Positions 1-8,951 are shown, numbered from the stretch's first letter. The stretch is DNA of 64,000 nt from Chromobacterium rhizoryzae (GCF_020544465.1 NZ_CP066126.1:3348001-3412000), one strand, 5' to 3'. The notes: a model not told the origin generated them from the sequence alone. Made by a program: numbers and translations.

Positions 1-754
1 GGCAGGCGAACTTGGCGGAAAACCAGTGTTCCTTGGCGCTGTCCATTTCCACGGCGATGGCGCGGCCCTCGGCGTGGCGCAGCGCGGTTTCAAAGCTTTC
101 CGCCAGCCGCTGTTTCATGTCCTCGCGCACTTTCAGGCGGTCTATCACCACTTCTATGGTGTGCTTCTTGTTCTTGTCCAGCTTGGGCACGGCGTCGAGT
201 TCAAACACTTCGCCGTCCACCCGCACCCGCACGAAGCCCTGGGCGCGCAGGTCTTCGAACAAGTCCAGATTCTCCCCCTTGCGGCCGACGATGACCGGGG
301 CCAGGATCATCACCCGGCTTTCCTCCGGCAAGGCCAGCACATGGTCCACCATCTGGCTGACGGTTTGCGAGGACAGCGGCACGCCGTGCTCCGGGCAGTG
401 CGGCTCGCCGACGCGCGCGTACAGCAGACGCAGGTAGTCGTGGATTTCGGTGACGGTGCCCACGGTGGAACGCGGGTTGTGGCTGGTGGCCTTCTGTTCG
501 ATGGAGATCGCCGGCGACAGGCCTTCGATCAGGTCCACGTCCGGCTTTTCCATCAATTGCAGGAACTGGCGCGCATAGGCGGACAGGCTTTCCACGTAAC
601 GGCGCTGCCCTTCCGCGTACAGGGTGTCGAAGGCCAGCGAGGATTTGCCGGAGCCGGACAGGCCGGTAATCACGATCAATTGGTGGCGGGGCAAATCCAG
701 GTTGATGTTCTTCAGATTGTGCGTGCGTGCGCCGCGAATGCGAATGCTGTCCAT
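1..754 (-). CDS. uvrA: Excinuclease ABC subunit A (5' part, cut by window edge)
   Basis: UvrA is the ATPase that scans DNA for bulky lesions with UvrB in nucleotide excision repair. Only the N-terminal 251 residues are in the window; the gene runs off the left edge. The opening MDSIRIRGARTHNLKNI is typical of the family, and the first Walker A loop GLSGSGKS lies at residues 31-38, followed by SLAFDTLYAEGQRRYVES. It is divergent from the MFS gene at 932. The region in front of the start holds only half of a LexA-like box, so SOS control is possible but not demonstrated. Confidence 0.97.
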   Translation of the reverse strand, partial: MDSIRIRGARTHNLKNINLDLPRHQLIVITGLSGSGKSSLAFDTLYAEGQRRYVESLSAYARQFLQLMEKPDVDLIEGLSPAISIEQKATSHNPRSTVGTVTEIHDYLRLLYARVGEPHCPEHGVPLSSQTVSQMVDHVLALPEESRVMILAPVIVGRKGENLDLFEDLRAQGFVRVRVDGEVFELDAVPKLDKNKKHTIEVVIDRLKVREDMKQRLAESFETALRHAEGRAIAVEMDSAKEHWFSAKFAC

Positions 755-931
755 ATTGGAGCGTAACTCACCGTCGGTCAGGGAACCTGTTAATATACCT
801 GACTTGGCAAGTCTGACTCCACCAGTCTTTAACGCGCGGCGTCATCCGGAACGGCGCCGGACCGTTACTAGAACCATGGGGCGCGGCCCGCAGGCCGCAG
901 CCCGCCAGCAACACAAACGACGCACACAAGA

Positions 932-2293
932 ATGAACGCAACAGAACTCCGGGCCAGCCTTGGCCTCGCCGGCATCTACGCCCTGCGCATGCTGGGCATG
1001 TTCCTGATCCTGCCGGTATTCGCCCTGTACGCCCAAACCCTGGAAGGCGCGGACAATCACACGCTGATCGGCATCGCGCTGGGCAGTTACGGCCTGACCC
1101 AGGCCTTGCTGCAACTGCCGCTGGGCATGCTCTCCGACAAGATAGGCCGCAAGAAGGTGATTTACGGCGGCTTGCTGCTGTTCGCGCTGGGCAGCTTCGT
1201 CGCCGCCGGCGCCCACGACATCGCCACCCTGACCGTGGGCCGGGTCATCCAGGGCGCCGGCGCCATTTCCGCCGCCATCACCGCGCTGCTGGCGGACCTG
1301 ACCCGCGAGGAAAACCGCACCAAGGCGATGGCGATGATAGGCATGTCCATCGGCACCACCTTCGCCGCCAGCCTGGTGCTGGGGCCGCTCTTGGCCAAAT
1401 ATATCGGGGTCAACGGCATTTTCGCGCTCACCGGCGTGCTGTCGCTGGCGGCGCTGATCGGCGTCTGGCTGATCATCCCGGACCCGGTCAGCTCCCGCTT
1501 CCACTCCGACACCGAGGCCAACGCCAAACGGCTGCCGGCGGTGCTGAAAGACCCGCAGCTGCTGCAGCTCAATTACGGCATCTTCGCCTTGCACGCGGCG
1601 CAGATGGCGATGTTCGTCACCATCCCCTTCGCGCTGATCAAGACCGCGCACCTGGACAAGACCCAGCACTGGCAGGTGTATCTGCCGGTGACGGTGATCG
1701 GTTTCCTGCTGATGGTGCCGGCCATCATCTACGGCGAGAAAAAGGCCAGGCTCAAGCAGGTGTTCGTCGGCGCCATCGCGCTGATGGCCGCCGCCCAACT
1801 GGGCATGGCGATGGCGCTGGACAGCTTCTGGCAGATCGTGGCCTGGCTGGGCCTGTATTTCATCGCCTTCAATATTCTTGAAGCCACGCTGCCGTCCTTG
1901 ATTTCCAAGATCGCCCCGGCGGATGCCAAGGGAACCGCGATTGGCGTGTATAATACCGCCCAATCCCTTGGCCTGTTCCTGGGCGCGGCCGTCGGCGGCT
2001 GGCTGTACACCCGCTTTGGTCCGGCCGGCGTGTTCGGCTTCACCAGCCTGCTGATGCTCACCTGGCTGCTGTGGTCGCTGGCCATGCGGCCGCCCAAGCC
2101 GGTGCGCTCGGTGATGTATCACATCGGCGAGGACTGGCGTGGCGACGCCGGCGATCTGTCCCGCCAATTGGCCGGCGTGACCGGCGTGCATGAAGCCGTG
2201 GTCGTGTTGGAAGACCGCGTGGCCTACCTGAAGGTATCGCAGCGGCAGTGGGACGAGGCGACGGTGCAGCGCCTGATCGGAGCCACGTTCTGA
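932..2293 (+). CDS. MFS transporter, YajR-like with C-terminal YAM-type domain
   Basis: A 453-residue inner-membrane carrier of the major facilitator superfamily. It has twelve predicted hydrophobic segments and the loop 2-3 motif A, GMLSDKIGRKKV, near residue 65. After the last membrane segment (about residue 390) comes a soluble tail of about 60 residues (VMYHIGEDW to LIGATF), which looks like the ferredoxin-like YAM domain of E. coli YajR. The substrate cannot be read from the sequence; drug or proton-coupled efflux is the usual guess. It sits 47 bp upstream of ssb on the same strand and is divergent from uvrA. Confidence 0.88.
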   Translation: MNATELRASLGLAGIYALRMLGMFLILPVFALYAQTLEGADNHTLIGIALGSYGLTQALLQLPLGMLSDKIGRKKVIYGGLLLFALGSFVAAGAHDIATLTVGRVIQGAGAISAAITALLADLTREENRTKAMAMIGMSIGTTFAASLVLGPLLAKYIGVNGIFALTGVLSLAALIGVWLIIPDPVSSRFHSDTEANAKRLPAVLKDPQLLQLNYGIFALHAAQMAMFVTIPFALIKTAHLDKTQHWQVYLPVTVIGFLLMVPAIIYGEKKARLKQVFVGAIALMAAAQLGMAMALDSFWQIVAWLGLYFIAFNILEATLPSLISKIAPADAKGTAIGVYNTAQSLGLFLGAAVGGWLYTRFGPAGVFGFTSLLMLTWLLWSLAMRPPKPVRSVMYHIGEDWRGDAGDLSRQLAGVTGVHEAVVVLEDRVAYLKVSQRQWDEATVQRLIGATF

Positions 2294-2340
2294 GCTGCGG
2301 CGACAGGCCAAATATTTAGATTTTTATTCGGAGACATCTG

Positions 2341-2814
2341 ATGAACAGCATCACCTTTGACGGCCGTCTGGCCGCCGACGCCGAACTGCGCTACACCCCC
2401 AGCGGTGAGCCGGTACTGTCGTTCCGCGTAGCCAGCGACATCGGCTTTGGCGAGCGCAAGAGCACCAACTGGTTCAGCTGCCAGGTATGGGGCAAGCGCG
2501 GTGAATCGCTGAAGAACTACCTGGCAAAAGGCCAGCAAGTAACCGTTTACGGCCAACTGACCCTGCGCGAATGGCAGGACAAAGAAGGCAATAAACGCCT
2601 GTCCCCGGACGTGCGCGTCAATGAACTGAGCCTGCAGGGCGGCCGCAATGAAATGGGCGGTTCCGGCGGCGGCATGAGCGGCGGCGGCATGGACGACGGT
2701 TACGGCTACAACGCCCCGGCCCCGCGCCAGGAAGCCCCGCCCGCGCCGCGCCGCCAGGAGCAGCGCCCGGCGCCCAAGCAACTGGACGACATGGACGACG
2801 ACATTCCGTTCTAA
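2341..2814 (+). CDS. ssb: Single-stranded DNA-binding protein
   Basis: SSB binds and protects single-stranded DNA in replication, repair and recombination. The protein has 157 residues: an N-terminal OB fold (residues 1-108, with NSITFDGRLAADAELRYTPSG), a glycine- and proline-rich linker, and the acidic tip DDMDDDIPF, which is the standard docking tail for partner proteins. The start is preceded by CGGAGACATCTG. A strong terminator follows at 2838-2890. Unlike classic SSBs that begin MASRGVNKV, it begins directly at the first beta strand, as in a shorter SSB type seen in some betaproteobacteria. Confidence 0.95.
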   Translation: MNSITFDGRLAADAELRYTPSGEPVLSFRVASDIGFGERKSTNWFSCQVWGKRGESLKNYLAKGQQVTVYGQLTLREWQDKEGNKRLSPDVRVNELSLQGGRNEMGGSGGGMSGGGMDDGYGYNAPAPRQEAPPAPRRQEQRPAPKQLDDMDDDIPF

Positions 2815-2837
2815 ACACCGGATCGTCACTGTCAAAC

Positions 2838-2890
2838 AAGACCGAAACACAGGGCGCCGTCAGCGGATGGCGCCGGATTTCGGTCTTTTT
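2838..2890 (+). terminator. Rho-independent terminator after ssb
   Basis: The outer stem AAGACCGAAA pairs with TTTCGGTCTT, an inner GGCGCC pair extends it, and a run of T follows at 2886-2890. It lies 24 bp after the ssb stop. Confidence 0.85.
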
Positions 2891-3517
2891 CTTTGCTGTT
2901 TCGCCCTAACCCCCGCCCGCCCCGCTTATCCGGACCGGAGGCAAGCCGGACTTGAACGCCGCGCTGGCAAGCGCGTCAGCGTCCTCCTCTGTTCGCCAAT
3001 CGGCATGCATCTCCCTCCCGCCACCCCTGTCCGCAGCCAAGCCAGGGCGCAGCTTGCTGCGCCGCATCGTACTATCTCGGAACATTAAGCGCCTGCCGTG
3101 TCTAGCTTTGGCTGTACTTGAGCCGATATCGACACTCTCGAAATGTGCGTTTGCACAAATGAGACAAATCCACTTCGCCGACATATGTCGAGTGAATTTT
3201 ACTGTGTCAATTTCATGCCGTATTGATATAATTTCCACGTATTATCAAAACGACATATTCGGCCTGTCTTATACGACATGTGCAGGGCACCCATGAAAAA
3301 CGCCGCATCGCGCACCGTACTCCGTCAGCCACGCCAATCCACGGCGTCGCCAACCGACCCGCCCCTCTCCGGGCCTATCCGCCGCCCGTAAAACCCATCC
3401 CGTACTAAAGCCGCAACGATAGCGGCGACGCGTCCTTCTTTTTTGTCGCGCCTTCATTCGCCCTTAACTTTATTTTAAATAAATACCAACAACTGTAAAA
3501 ACCATATTGGAAACATT
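2891..3517. promoter_or_regulatory. Long intergenic control region upstream of the NRPS gene
   Basis: This 627-bp stretch has no convincing gene. From about 3095 to 3290 and again from 3465 to 3517 it is clearly AT-richer than its surroundings. It contains the palindrome CGACATATGTCG (3179-3190), two more CGACAT copies (3251 and 3274), TGTGC-GTTT-GCACA (3144-3157) and TTGATA-N14-TATCAA (3223-3248). These look like binding sites for regulators of the synthetase, but no known consensus was matched. A 33-codon ORF (3293-3391) with weak ribosome-binding potential is the only small reading frame of note. Confidence 0.5.
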
Positions 3518-6500
3518 ATGCTAGACGATAAATCGATCTGCCCGCTGAGCGCCGCCCAGCAGGAAGTCTGCCTGGCCATCGGCCAGGAAGGCCGTAATCT
3601 CCATTATCACCTGTGCGATGTGATCGAATTCACCGGCGACTTGCAGGCCCCGCTGCTGGAACAGGCCATCAAGACCGTGTGCAGACAAGTGGAAACCCTG
3701 CGCGCCGCCTTCGAAACGGACGCGGTCACCGGCCAATACCGGCAGCACCTGCGCCCCGAATTGCACGACGCCTATTTCTCCTGGCGCGACCTATCGGCCG
3801 AAGCAGACCCCGAGCAGGCCTACGCCGCCATGCTGAACGGCTTGCTGGCCGACGATATGGACCTGGCCCGACAACCGCTGATCCGCTATCTGATCGTCAA
3901 ACTGAGCGACCGTCGCCACCGCATGATAGAGCTGGGCTCCCATCTGGTGGTGGACGGTTTCGGCCACGCCATCCTGTTCAAGCACATCACCGATTGCTAT
4001 GTCCGGCTGGCGCGCGGCGAAGCCATCGAAGCGCTACCGGCGCAGCCGCTGAGCCAGGTGTTCGAGGCGGAGCAGGCCTATCGCCAGAGCGAGTCCTATC
4101 TCAAGGACCAGTCTTACTGGCGCCAATACTGCCTGGACCTGCCCGACGCCACCCAACTGGTCCCCGGCGACGCGCCCCTGCGCAAGCTGAACCGCCTGCG
4201 CAAGGCCTTCTCCGGCGCGGCGGTGGACGGGCTGCGGGAAACCGCCGGCCAACACCGCCTACGTCTGTCCAGCCTGCTGCTGGCGGCCTGCGCCACCTAT
4301 CTGCACCGCATGACCGGCCAGAGCGAACTGGCGGTGGGCATGCCGGTGGCGGCCCGTCAGCTGAAAGCCCTGCGCGAGATTCCGGCCATGGTGGCCAACA
4401 TCCTGCCGCTGCGCATCTCCTTCGCGCCGGACGCCACGGTGCTGTCGGTTGCGGCGGACATCCAGCGCCAGCTGCGCCGCCATCTGCTGCATCAGGGCTA
4501 CCGCTCAGAGGCCATGATCCGCGACCTGTACGCGGAACGCGGTCACAAGCCGCTGTTCAACACCCTGCTCAATATCGTGGCTTATGACCAGGAAGTGAGC
4601 TTCGACGGCTGCGAAGCCACGGTGCAGAATGTCGCCAACGGTCCGGCCGATCATCTCGGCATCGACATTTTCGACCGCAACGCCGACGGGCGGCTGGAGA
4701 TAGGCTTCAACGCCAACGCCGATCTCTACCCGCTAGAGGCGCTAGAACTGCACTATCAGCGGATGATTCTGCTGCTCGAGCATTTCGTCGCCAACCCGGA
4801 AACCCTCGCCGCGGATTACCAACTGCTGCTGCCGGGCGAACGAGAACGCCGCTATCCGCTGCCGGCGCGCGCCGACGCGCAACCGGTCTTCGCCGACGCC
4901 TTCGCCGCCTCTGCGCTAAGCCACGCCCATCGGCCGGCGCTGCGCCAGGGAGAGCGCGAACTCAGCTACGCCGAGCTGGACGAGCGCGCCAACCGCCTGG
5001 CCAGCCTGCTGCTGACGCGCGGCGTGCGCCCCGGGGACGATGTCGCCGTCATCGTGTCGCGCAGCATAGAGTGGGCGGTCGCGGCCGTTGCGCTGTTCAA
5101 GCTGGGCGCAGGCTATGTGCCGGTGGACCCCGACCTGCCGGAAGCCCGCATCGAATACATTCTGGCCGACGCCTCGCCGGCCGCGGTCATCGTCGCCGGC
5201 GGCGGCGCCGTCAAGGCAGGGATCGCGCCGGAAAAACAGCTGCTCCTGGACGCCGCGGCGTTGGACGCGCTGCCGCCGGCCACCCTACCGCTTCCCCGCG
5301 TAGACCCCGCCGCGCCCGGCTATTTGATCTACACCTCCGGCTCCACCGGTAAGCCCAAGGGCGTGGAAGTGAGCCACCGCAACCTGGTGCCCATCGCCGA
5401 CACCGCCATCCGGGCGGCGGGGCTGCAAGCCGGCCAGCGCGTGCTGCAATTCATCGCCGCCGGCTTCGACATGTCGGTGCTGGAAATCATGATGACGCTG
5501 CTGGCCGGCGCCACCCTGGTCATCTGCGACAAAGTCGCCAGCGCGCCCGGCAAACCGCTGGCCGCGCTGGTCAAACGGGAAAACATCAAGCTCGTGGTCA
5601 TGACGCCCAGCCTGCTGGCCTACCACCAGACCGAGGACTTCCCGCAAGACACCGTCCTGATGCTGGGCGGCGAGCCTTGCACGCCGGCGCTGCTGGCGCG
5701 CTTCTCCCACTGCCGCCTGCTCAATGTCTACGGACCGACCGAAACCTCCTTCGCCACCTCGATCAACGCCGACTACGGCGACGGCGACCTGTCCATCGGA
5801 CCCGCCACCGCCAATACCCGGCTCTATGTGGTGGACCCGCGGCAGCGGCTGCTGCCGCCCGGCGCCTGGGGCGATCTGTTCATCGGCGGCCCCGGCGTTG
5901 CCCGCGGTTACCGCAACAGCCCGGAGCTGACGGCCAAAGGCTTCGTTCCCGATCTGCTGGACCCCGCCGACACCATGTATCGGGCCGGCGACCGCGTGTT
6001 CTTCGACCACGCCGGCCGCATCCACTATCAGGGCCGCCAGGACAATCAGATCAAGCTGCGCGGGCTGCGCATCGAGCTGGACGAAATCAAGAACGCCCTG
6101 CTGGGCTGCGGCGGCGTAGAGGACGCCGTCGCCTTGCTGCGGGACCTGCCCCACGGCCCGGCCATCGTCGGCTATGTGGCCAACCAACAGCTGGACCTGG
6201 ACAGCGAAGGCCTGAAACAGGCGCTGAGCCGGCAATTGCCGCATCATATGATCCCCAGCGTCATCATGGTGGTGCCCGTCTTCCCGCTGACGCCCAACGG
6301 CAAGCTGGCCACCGGCGAGCTGCCGACGCCGACGCTGCTGGACGACGGCGAACAGGCTCCGCCGCGCACGCCTGAAGAGGAAATCATGTGCCGCTTGTTC
6401 GCAACGGCGCTGGAATGCGGCGAGGTCTACGCCAATCAGAACTTCTTCGCGCTGGGCGGCCATTCGCTGCTGGGGCTGCAACTGATCAACCGCGTCAGGG

Positions 6501-7408
6501 AAACCTTCGGCGTCTCGCTGGGCATCGCCGACTTCCTAGCCGCCCCCACGCCGCGCCAGCTGGCCCTGCGCCTGCAACGGCCCGCCGCTTTCAGCGATCC
6601 TTTCGACGCCATGTTGCCGCTGCGCGTCCAGGGCGGCCGCCCGCCGCTGTTCTGCATTCACCCGGGCGGCGGCATCGCCTGGCCCTATGCCGGCCTGCTG
6701 CCCTTCCTGCCCGAGGACCAGCCGCTGTACGCCATCCAGTCGCCGATACTGCGCGACCCGGAACGCGTCGTCGAATCGCTGGACGAACTGGCGGAGGAGT
6801 ACCGGCAACGCATCCAGGCGGTGCAGCCGCAGGGACCGTATCAGCTGGCGGGCTGGTCGGTGGGCGGCAATCTGGCGCTGCGCCTGGCCGCCATGCTGCA
6901 GGCCGACGGCCACGAAGTCAGCTTCCTGTGCATGTTCGACAGCTATCCGCTGCAGGGCGGGCCGGCCTCGCTGAAACTGGACGACGCCACCATCATCACC
7001 CGCATGACCCGGGCCATCGTCGGCGCGCCGCGCGCCGGCATCAAGGGGCTGAAGAGCGCAATGGAAGAAGCGCTGGGCGGCAGCCAGGTCGGCGAGGAGT
7101 TTCTGACCCGGCTGGTGAACGACTCCAAGCTGATGCTGGAGCTGCTCGCCCGCTGCCGCTACCAGCGTTACGACGGCGACCTGATCTTCATCCGCGCCAC
7201 CACCGACATCCTGCGCCCCGAAGACCAGCAACCGTCGCTCTGGCAGCCTTACGTCTCCGGCAAGCTGATTGAGTACGAGGTGAACGCGCCGCATGAATGC
7301 CTGCTGCAACGCCAATATCTGGAACAATTCGGCGCGCAATTCGCCGCCGAGCTGCAGCGACGGACGCCGCTCAGCCCCACCCCGCAGCGGCAGGCGCAGC
7401 CGGCCTAA
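3518..7408 (+). CDS. Single-module non-ribosomal peptide synthetase (C-A-T-TE)
   Basis: A 1296-residue NRPS with the same size and domain order as EntF. The condensation domain spans residues 1-430; its active-site motif is SHLVVDG (141-147), so the first His of HHxxxDG is Ser while the catalytic second His and Asp remain. The adenylation domain (about 450-940) has YTSGSTGKPKG near 605, YGPTETS, YRAGDR and NGKLATGELP. The carrier domain has LGGHSL near 983, with Ser for phosphopantetheine. The thioesterase (about 1035-1280) has GWSVGG near 1113 and a late APHE. My reading of the ten pocket residues is D-M-L-L-M-G-V-F-A-K, which is not the serine code of EntF and which I do not recognise. No other biosynthetic gene is adjacent, so its partner acyl donor must come from elsewhere. 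Confidence 0.92.
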   Translation: MLDDKSICPLSAAQQEVCLAIGQEGRNLHYHLCDVIEFTGDLQAPLLEQAIKTVCRQVETLRAAFETDAVTGQYRQHLRPELHDAYFSWRDLSAEADPEQAYAAMLNGLLADDMDLARQPLIRYLIVKLSDRRHRMIELGSHLVVDGFGHAILFKHITDCYVRLARGEAIEALPAQPLSQVFEAEQAYRQSESYLKDQSYWRQYCLDLPDATQLVPGDAPLRKLNRLRKAFSGAAVDGLRETAGQHRLRLSSLLLAACATYLHRMTGQSELAVGMPVAARQLKALREIPAMVANILPLRISFAPDATVLSVAADIQRQLRRHLLHQGYRSEAMIRDLYAERGHKPLFNTLLNIVAYDQEVSFDGCEATVQNVANGPADHLGIDIFDRNADGRLEIGFNANADLYPLEALELHYQRMILLLEHFVANPETLAADYQLLLPGERERRYPLPARADAQPVFADAFAASALSHAHRPALRQGERELSYAELDERANRLASLLLTRGVRPGDDVAVIVSRSIEWAVAAVALFKLGAGYVPVDPDLPEARIEYILADASPAAVIVAGGGAVKAGIAPEKQLLLDAAALDALPPATLPLPRVDPAAPGYLIYTSGSTGKPKGVEVSHRNLVPIADTAIRAAGLQAGQRVLQFIAAGFDMSVLEIMMTLLAGATLVICDKVASAPGKPLAALVKRENIKLVVMTPSLLAYHQTEDFPQDTVLMLGGEPCTPALLARFSHCRLLNVYGPTETSFATSINADYGDGDLSIGPATANTRLYVVDPRQRLLPPGAWGDLFIGGPGVARGYRNSPELTAKGFVPDLLDPADTMYRAGDRVFFDHAGRIHYQGRQDNQIKLRGLRIELDEIKNALLGCGGVEDAVALLRDLPHGPAIVGYVANQQLDLDSEGLKQALSRQLPHHMIPSVIMVVPVFPLTPNGKLATGELPTPTLLDDGEQAPPRTPEEEIMCRLFATALECGEVYANQNFFALGGHSLLGLQLINRVRETFGVSLGIADFLAAPTPRQLALRLQRPAAFSDPFDAMLPLRVQGGRPPLFCIHPGGGIAWPYAGLLPFLPEDQPLYAIQSPILRDPERVVESLDELAEEYRQRIQAVQPQGPYQLAGWSVGGNLALRLAAMLQADGHEVSFLCMFDSYPLQGGPASLKLDDATIITRMTRAIVGAPRAGIKGLKSAMEEALGGSQVGEEFLTRLVNDSKLMLELLARCRYQRYDGDLIFIRATTDILRPEDQQPSLWQPYVSGKLIEYEVNAPHECLLQRQYLEQFGAQFAAELQRRTPLSPTPQRQAQPA

Positions 7409-7426
7409 GCCCCATCGCCCCACCCC

Positions 7427-7451
7427 GCCCGCGGCACGCCGCGGGCTTTTT
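7427..7451 (+). terminator. Terminator after the NRPS gene
   Basis: GCCCGCGGC pairs across CAC with GCCGCGGGC, followed by TTTTT. It starts 19 bp after the stop codon. Confidence 0.8.
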
Positions 7452-7477
7452 CATTCCGGCTCAATCCCAAGCCGCTG

Positions 7478-7607
7478 TTCCAAAACCTCGCAAGTCAGCG
7501 CGAGACAAGGCCCTGCCGCTGAAAAAGCGGCAGGGCCGTACGGTGATGAACATTTCAAAAACATGCCCGCCGCCTCGTCTCCGACAAGGCGCTACAGGCT
7601 TTGGAGC
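7478..7607 (-). repeat. Degenerate copy of repeat family 1
   Basis: The sequence shares blocks with the reverse orientation of the 145-bp repeat: GCGAGACAAGG, GCTGAAAAAGCGG and GTACGGTGATGAACATTTC occur in the same order as in the copy at 11083. The ends are worn. It contains a perfect 12-bp hairpin (7509-7520 with 7526-7537) lying between the convergent NRPS and SUI1 genes. Confidence 0.5.
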
Positions 7608-7611
7608 GCGT

Positions 7612-7971
7612 CTAGCCGCCGGCGCGCTTCACCGTCCAGCCGCGCTGCTTGAGCAAGCCCAGCACCTGCTCGCAATGATCGCCCTGGATCTCGATGACGC
7701 CGTCCTTGACCGTGCCGCCGCTGCCGCAGGCGTTTTTCAGCTGTTTGCCCAACTGCGCCAGTTCCAGCGCGTTCAACGGCGCGCCCTGAATCACGGTGAC
7801 CGCCTTGCCGTTGCGGCCCTTGGTTTCCCTGCGCACCCGCACCACGCCGTCGCCGGCCGGCGCCTCCTGCTTGCCGCATTGGCATTGGGCGACGGCAAAG
7901 CCGCACTGCGGACACATGCGGCCGTGTTCGGTGGAATACACCAAGCCGCCGGAAACTTTGCGCGATTTCAT
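7612..7971 (-). CDS. yciH: SUI1/eIF1-like translation factor, YciH family
   Basis: A 119-residue protein of the bacterial YciH family, related to eukaryotic eIF1 (SUI1 fold), proposed to influence start-site selection during translation initiation. The N-terminus has a small Cys cluster, CPQCGFAVAQCQC (residues 20-32), and the SUI1 core (residues 45-119) carries RRETKGRNGK, GGTVKDG, IEIQGDH and the C-terminal GWTVKRAGG. It is convergent with the NRPS gene, and nothing nearby suggests a special role. Confidence 0.9.
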   Translation of the reverse strand: MKSRKVSGGLVYSTEHGRMCPQCGFAVAQCQCGKQEAPAGDGVVRVRRETKGRNGKAVTVIQGAPLNALELAQLGKQLKNACGSGGTVKDGVIEIQGDHCEQVLGLLKQRGWTVKRAGG

Positions 7972-8124
7972 GAGTTCAAACCCCGAGCCATTGATGAAAC
8001 GGCCTGCATCGTCGCGGTTTTGCCCGGCTTTGGCAAGCCCGCCCCGCCAGCCCTCTCATCACGGCGCTGGCAAATACGCAAGTCCTTTGGCATATTTAAA
8101 ATCCACCCTTGCCCCAGCCTGACC

Positions 8125-8448
8125 ATGGACAAGCTTTATCGCGACCCGGCGCCGGAACGCGCCGAACTGGATGCCCAGCCCGGCGTCACCGTGCTGGAAT
8201 TCGGCGCGCCCTGGTGCGGCCACTGCCAGGCGGCTCAGCCTCTGATTCGACAAGCCTTGGCGGCCTATCCCGACGTCCGTCATTTGCAAATCGAAGACGG
8301 GCCGGGCCGCCGCCTGGGACGCAGCTACCGCGTCAAGCTGTGGCCTACGCTGATTTTCCTGCGCCACGGCCAGGAAACCGCTCGCCTGACCCGGCCGGCA
8401 ACGGTGGAAGCCGTCAACAATGCGCTGCGGCAATGCCTGCAAGCCTGA
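8125..8448 (+). CDS. Thioredoxin-family protein
   Basis: A 107-residue thioredoxin-fold protein with the active site APWCGHC near residue 29 (WCGHC rather than the WCGPC of housekeeping thioredoxin) and the cis-proline segment KLWPTLIFL. It probably acts as a cytoplasmic thiol-disulfide reductant, since no signal peptide is seen. The start ATGGACAAG was chosen because it begins the fold; longer in-frame starts would overlap the opposite yciH gene. It is followed 39 bp later by the VOC gene. Confidence 0.88.
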   Translation: MDKLYRDPAPERAELDAQPGVTVLEFGAPWCGHCQAAQPLIRQALAAYPDVRHLQIEDGPGRRLGRSYRVKLWPTLIFLRHGQETARLTRPATVEAVNNALRQCLQA

Positions 8449-8487
8449 AACACGGCCGCCCCTCCCCACCCACCAGGAGTCTCCCTG

Positions 8488-8898
8488 ATGAAAACCCTGC
8501 TGCCCTACATCAACTTCCACGGCCAGTGCGAACAGGCGCTGGCCTTCTACCGCCAATGCTTCAACGGCGAAATCGTGGCGCTCATGCGCTTCGGCGACGC
8601 GGACTTCCCCAACCCGGACGAGGCCAAGAACAAGATTCTGCACGCCGAGTTCAAAGCCGAAGGCGTTCATTTCATGGCCTCCGACGGCATGCCGGGCCGC
8701 ACGCCCGCCATCGGTGAAAACATCACGCTAAATTTCATGCTGGACAGCGAGACGGAGCAGACCGCGATCTTTGAAGCCCTGGCCCAGGGCGGCCAGATCA
8801 ACGAGCCGCTGCACGACGCCTTCTGGGGCGCCCGCTTCGGCATGCTGGTGGACCGCTTCGGCATACGCTGGATGAGCAACTGTCAGAAACAAGGCTAG
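8488..8898 (+). CDS. VOC-family (PhnB-like glyoxalase fold) protein
   Basis: A 136-residue protein of the vicinal-oxygen-chelate superfamily, PhnB/YjdN-like subgroup. Typical marks are LLPYINFHGQCEQALAFYRQCF at the N-terminus, FMASDGMPG in the middle, and WGARFGMLVDRFGIRW at the end. PhnB-type proteins often have unknown function. A good ribosome site, CAGGAGT, stands 10 bases before the start. Confidence 0.88.
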   Translation: MKTLLPYINFHGQCEQALAFYRQCFNGEIVALMRFGDADFPNPDEAKNKILHAEFKAEGVHFMASDGMPGRTPAIGENITLNFMLDSETEQTAIFEALAQGGQINEPLHDAFWGARFGMLVDRFGIRWMSNCQKQG

Positions 8899-8951
8899 AG
8901 CCGGCCTCGGCGTCGCTGGCGGCGCCGTTTTCTCGCCGACTTATCTATACA

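Noticed and set aside
784..800. LexA (SOS) box in front of uvrA
   Set aside because: Only one half (CTGT / ACAG) is intact; the other half does not fit the consensus, so SOS control cannot be claimed.
842..2311. A 489-codon minus-strand frame opposite the MFS gene
   Set aside because: Shadow of the transporter; composition is low-complexity and no start signal is present.
3095..3290. Fur box upstream of the EntF-like synthetase
   Set aside because: No GATAATGATAATCATTATC-like array with enough matches was found; iron control is therefore not supported by sequence.
5285..6481. A 398-codon minus-strand frame inside the NRPS
   Set aside because: Antisense shadow created by high GC at third positions; no homology-like motifs.
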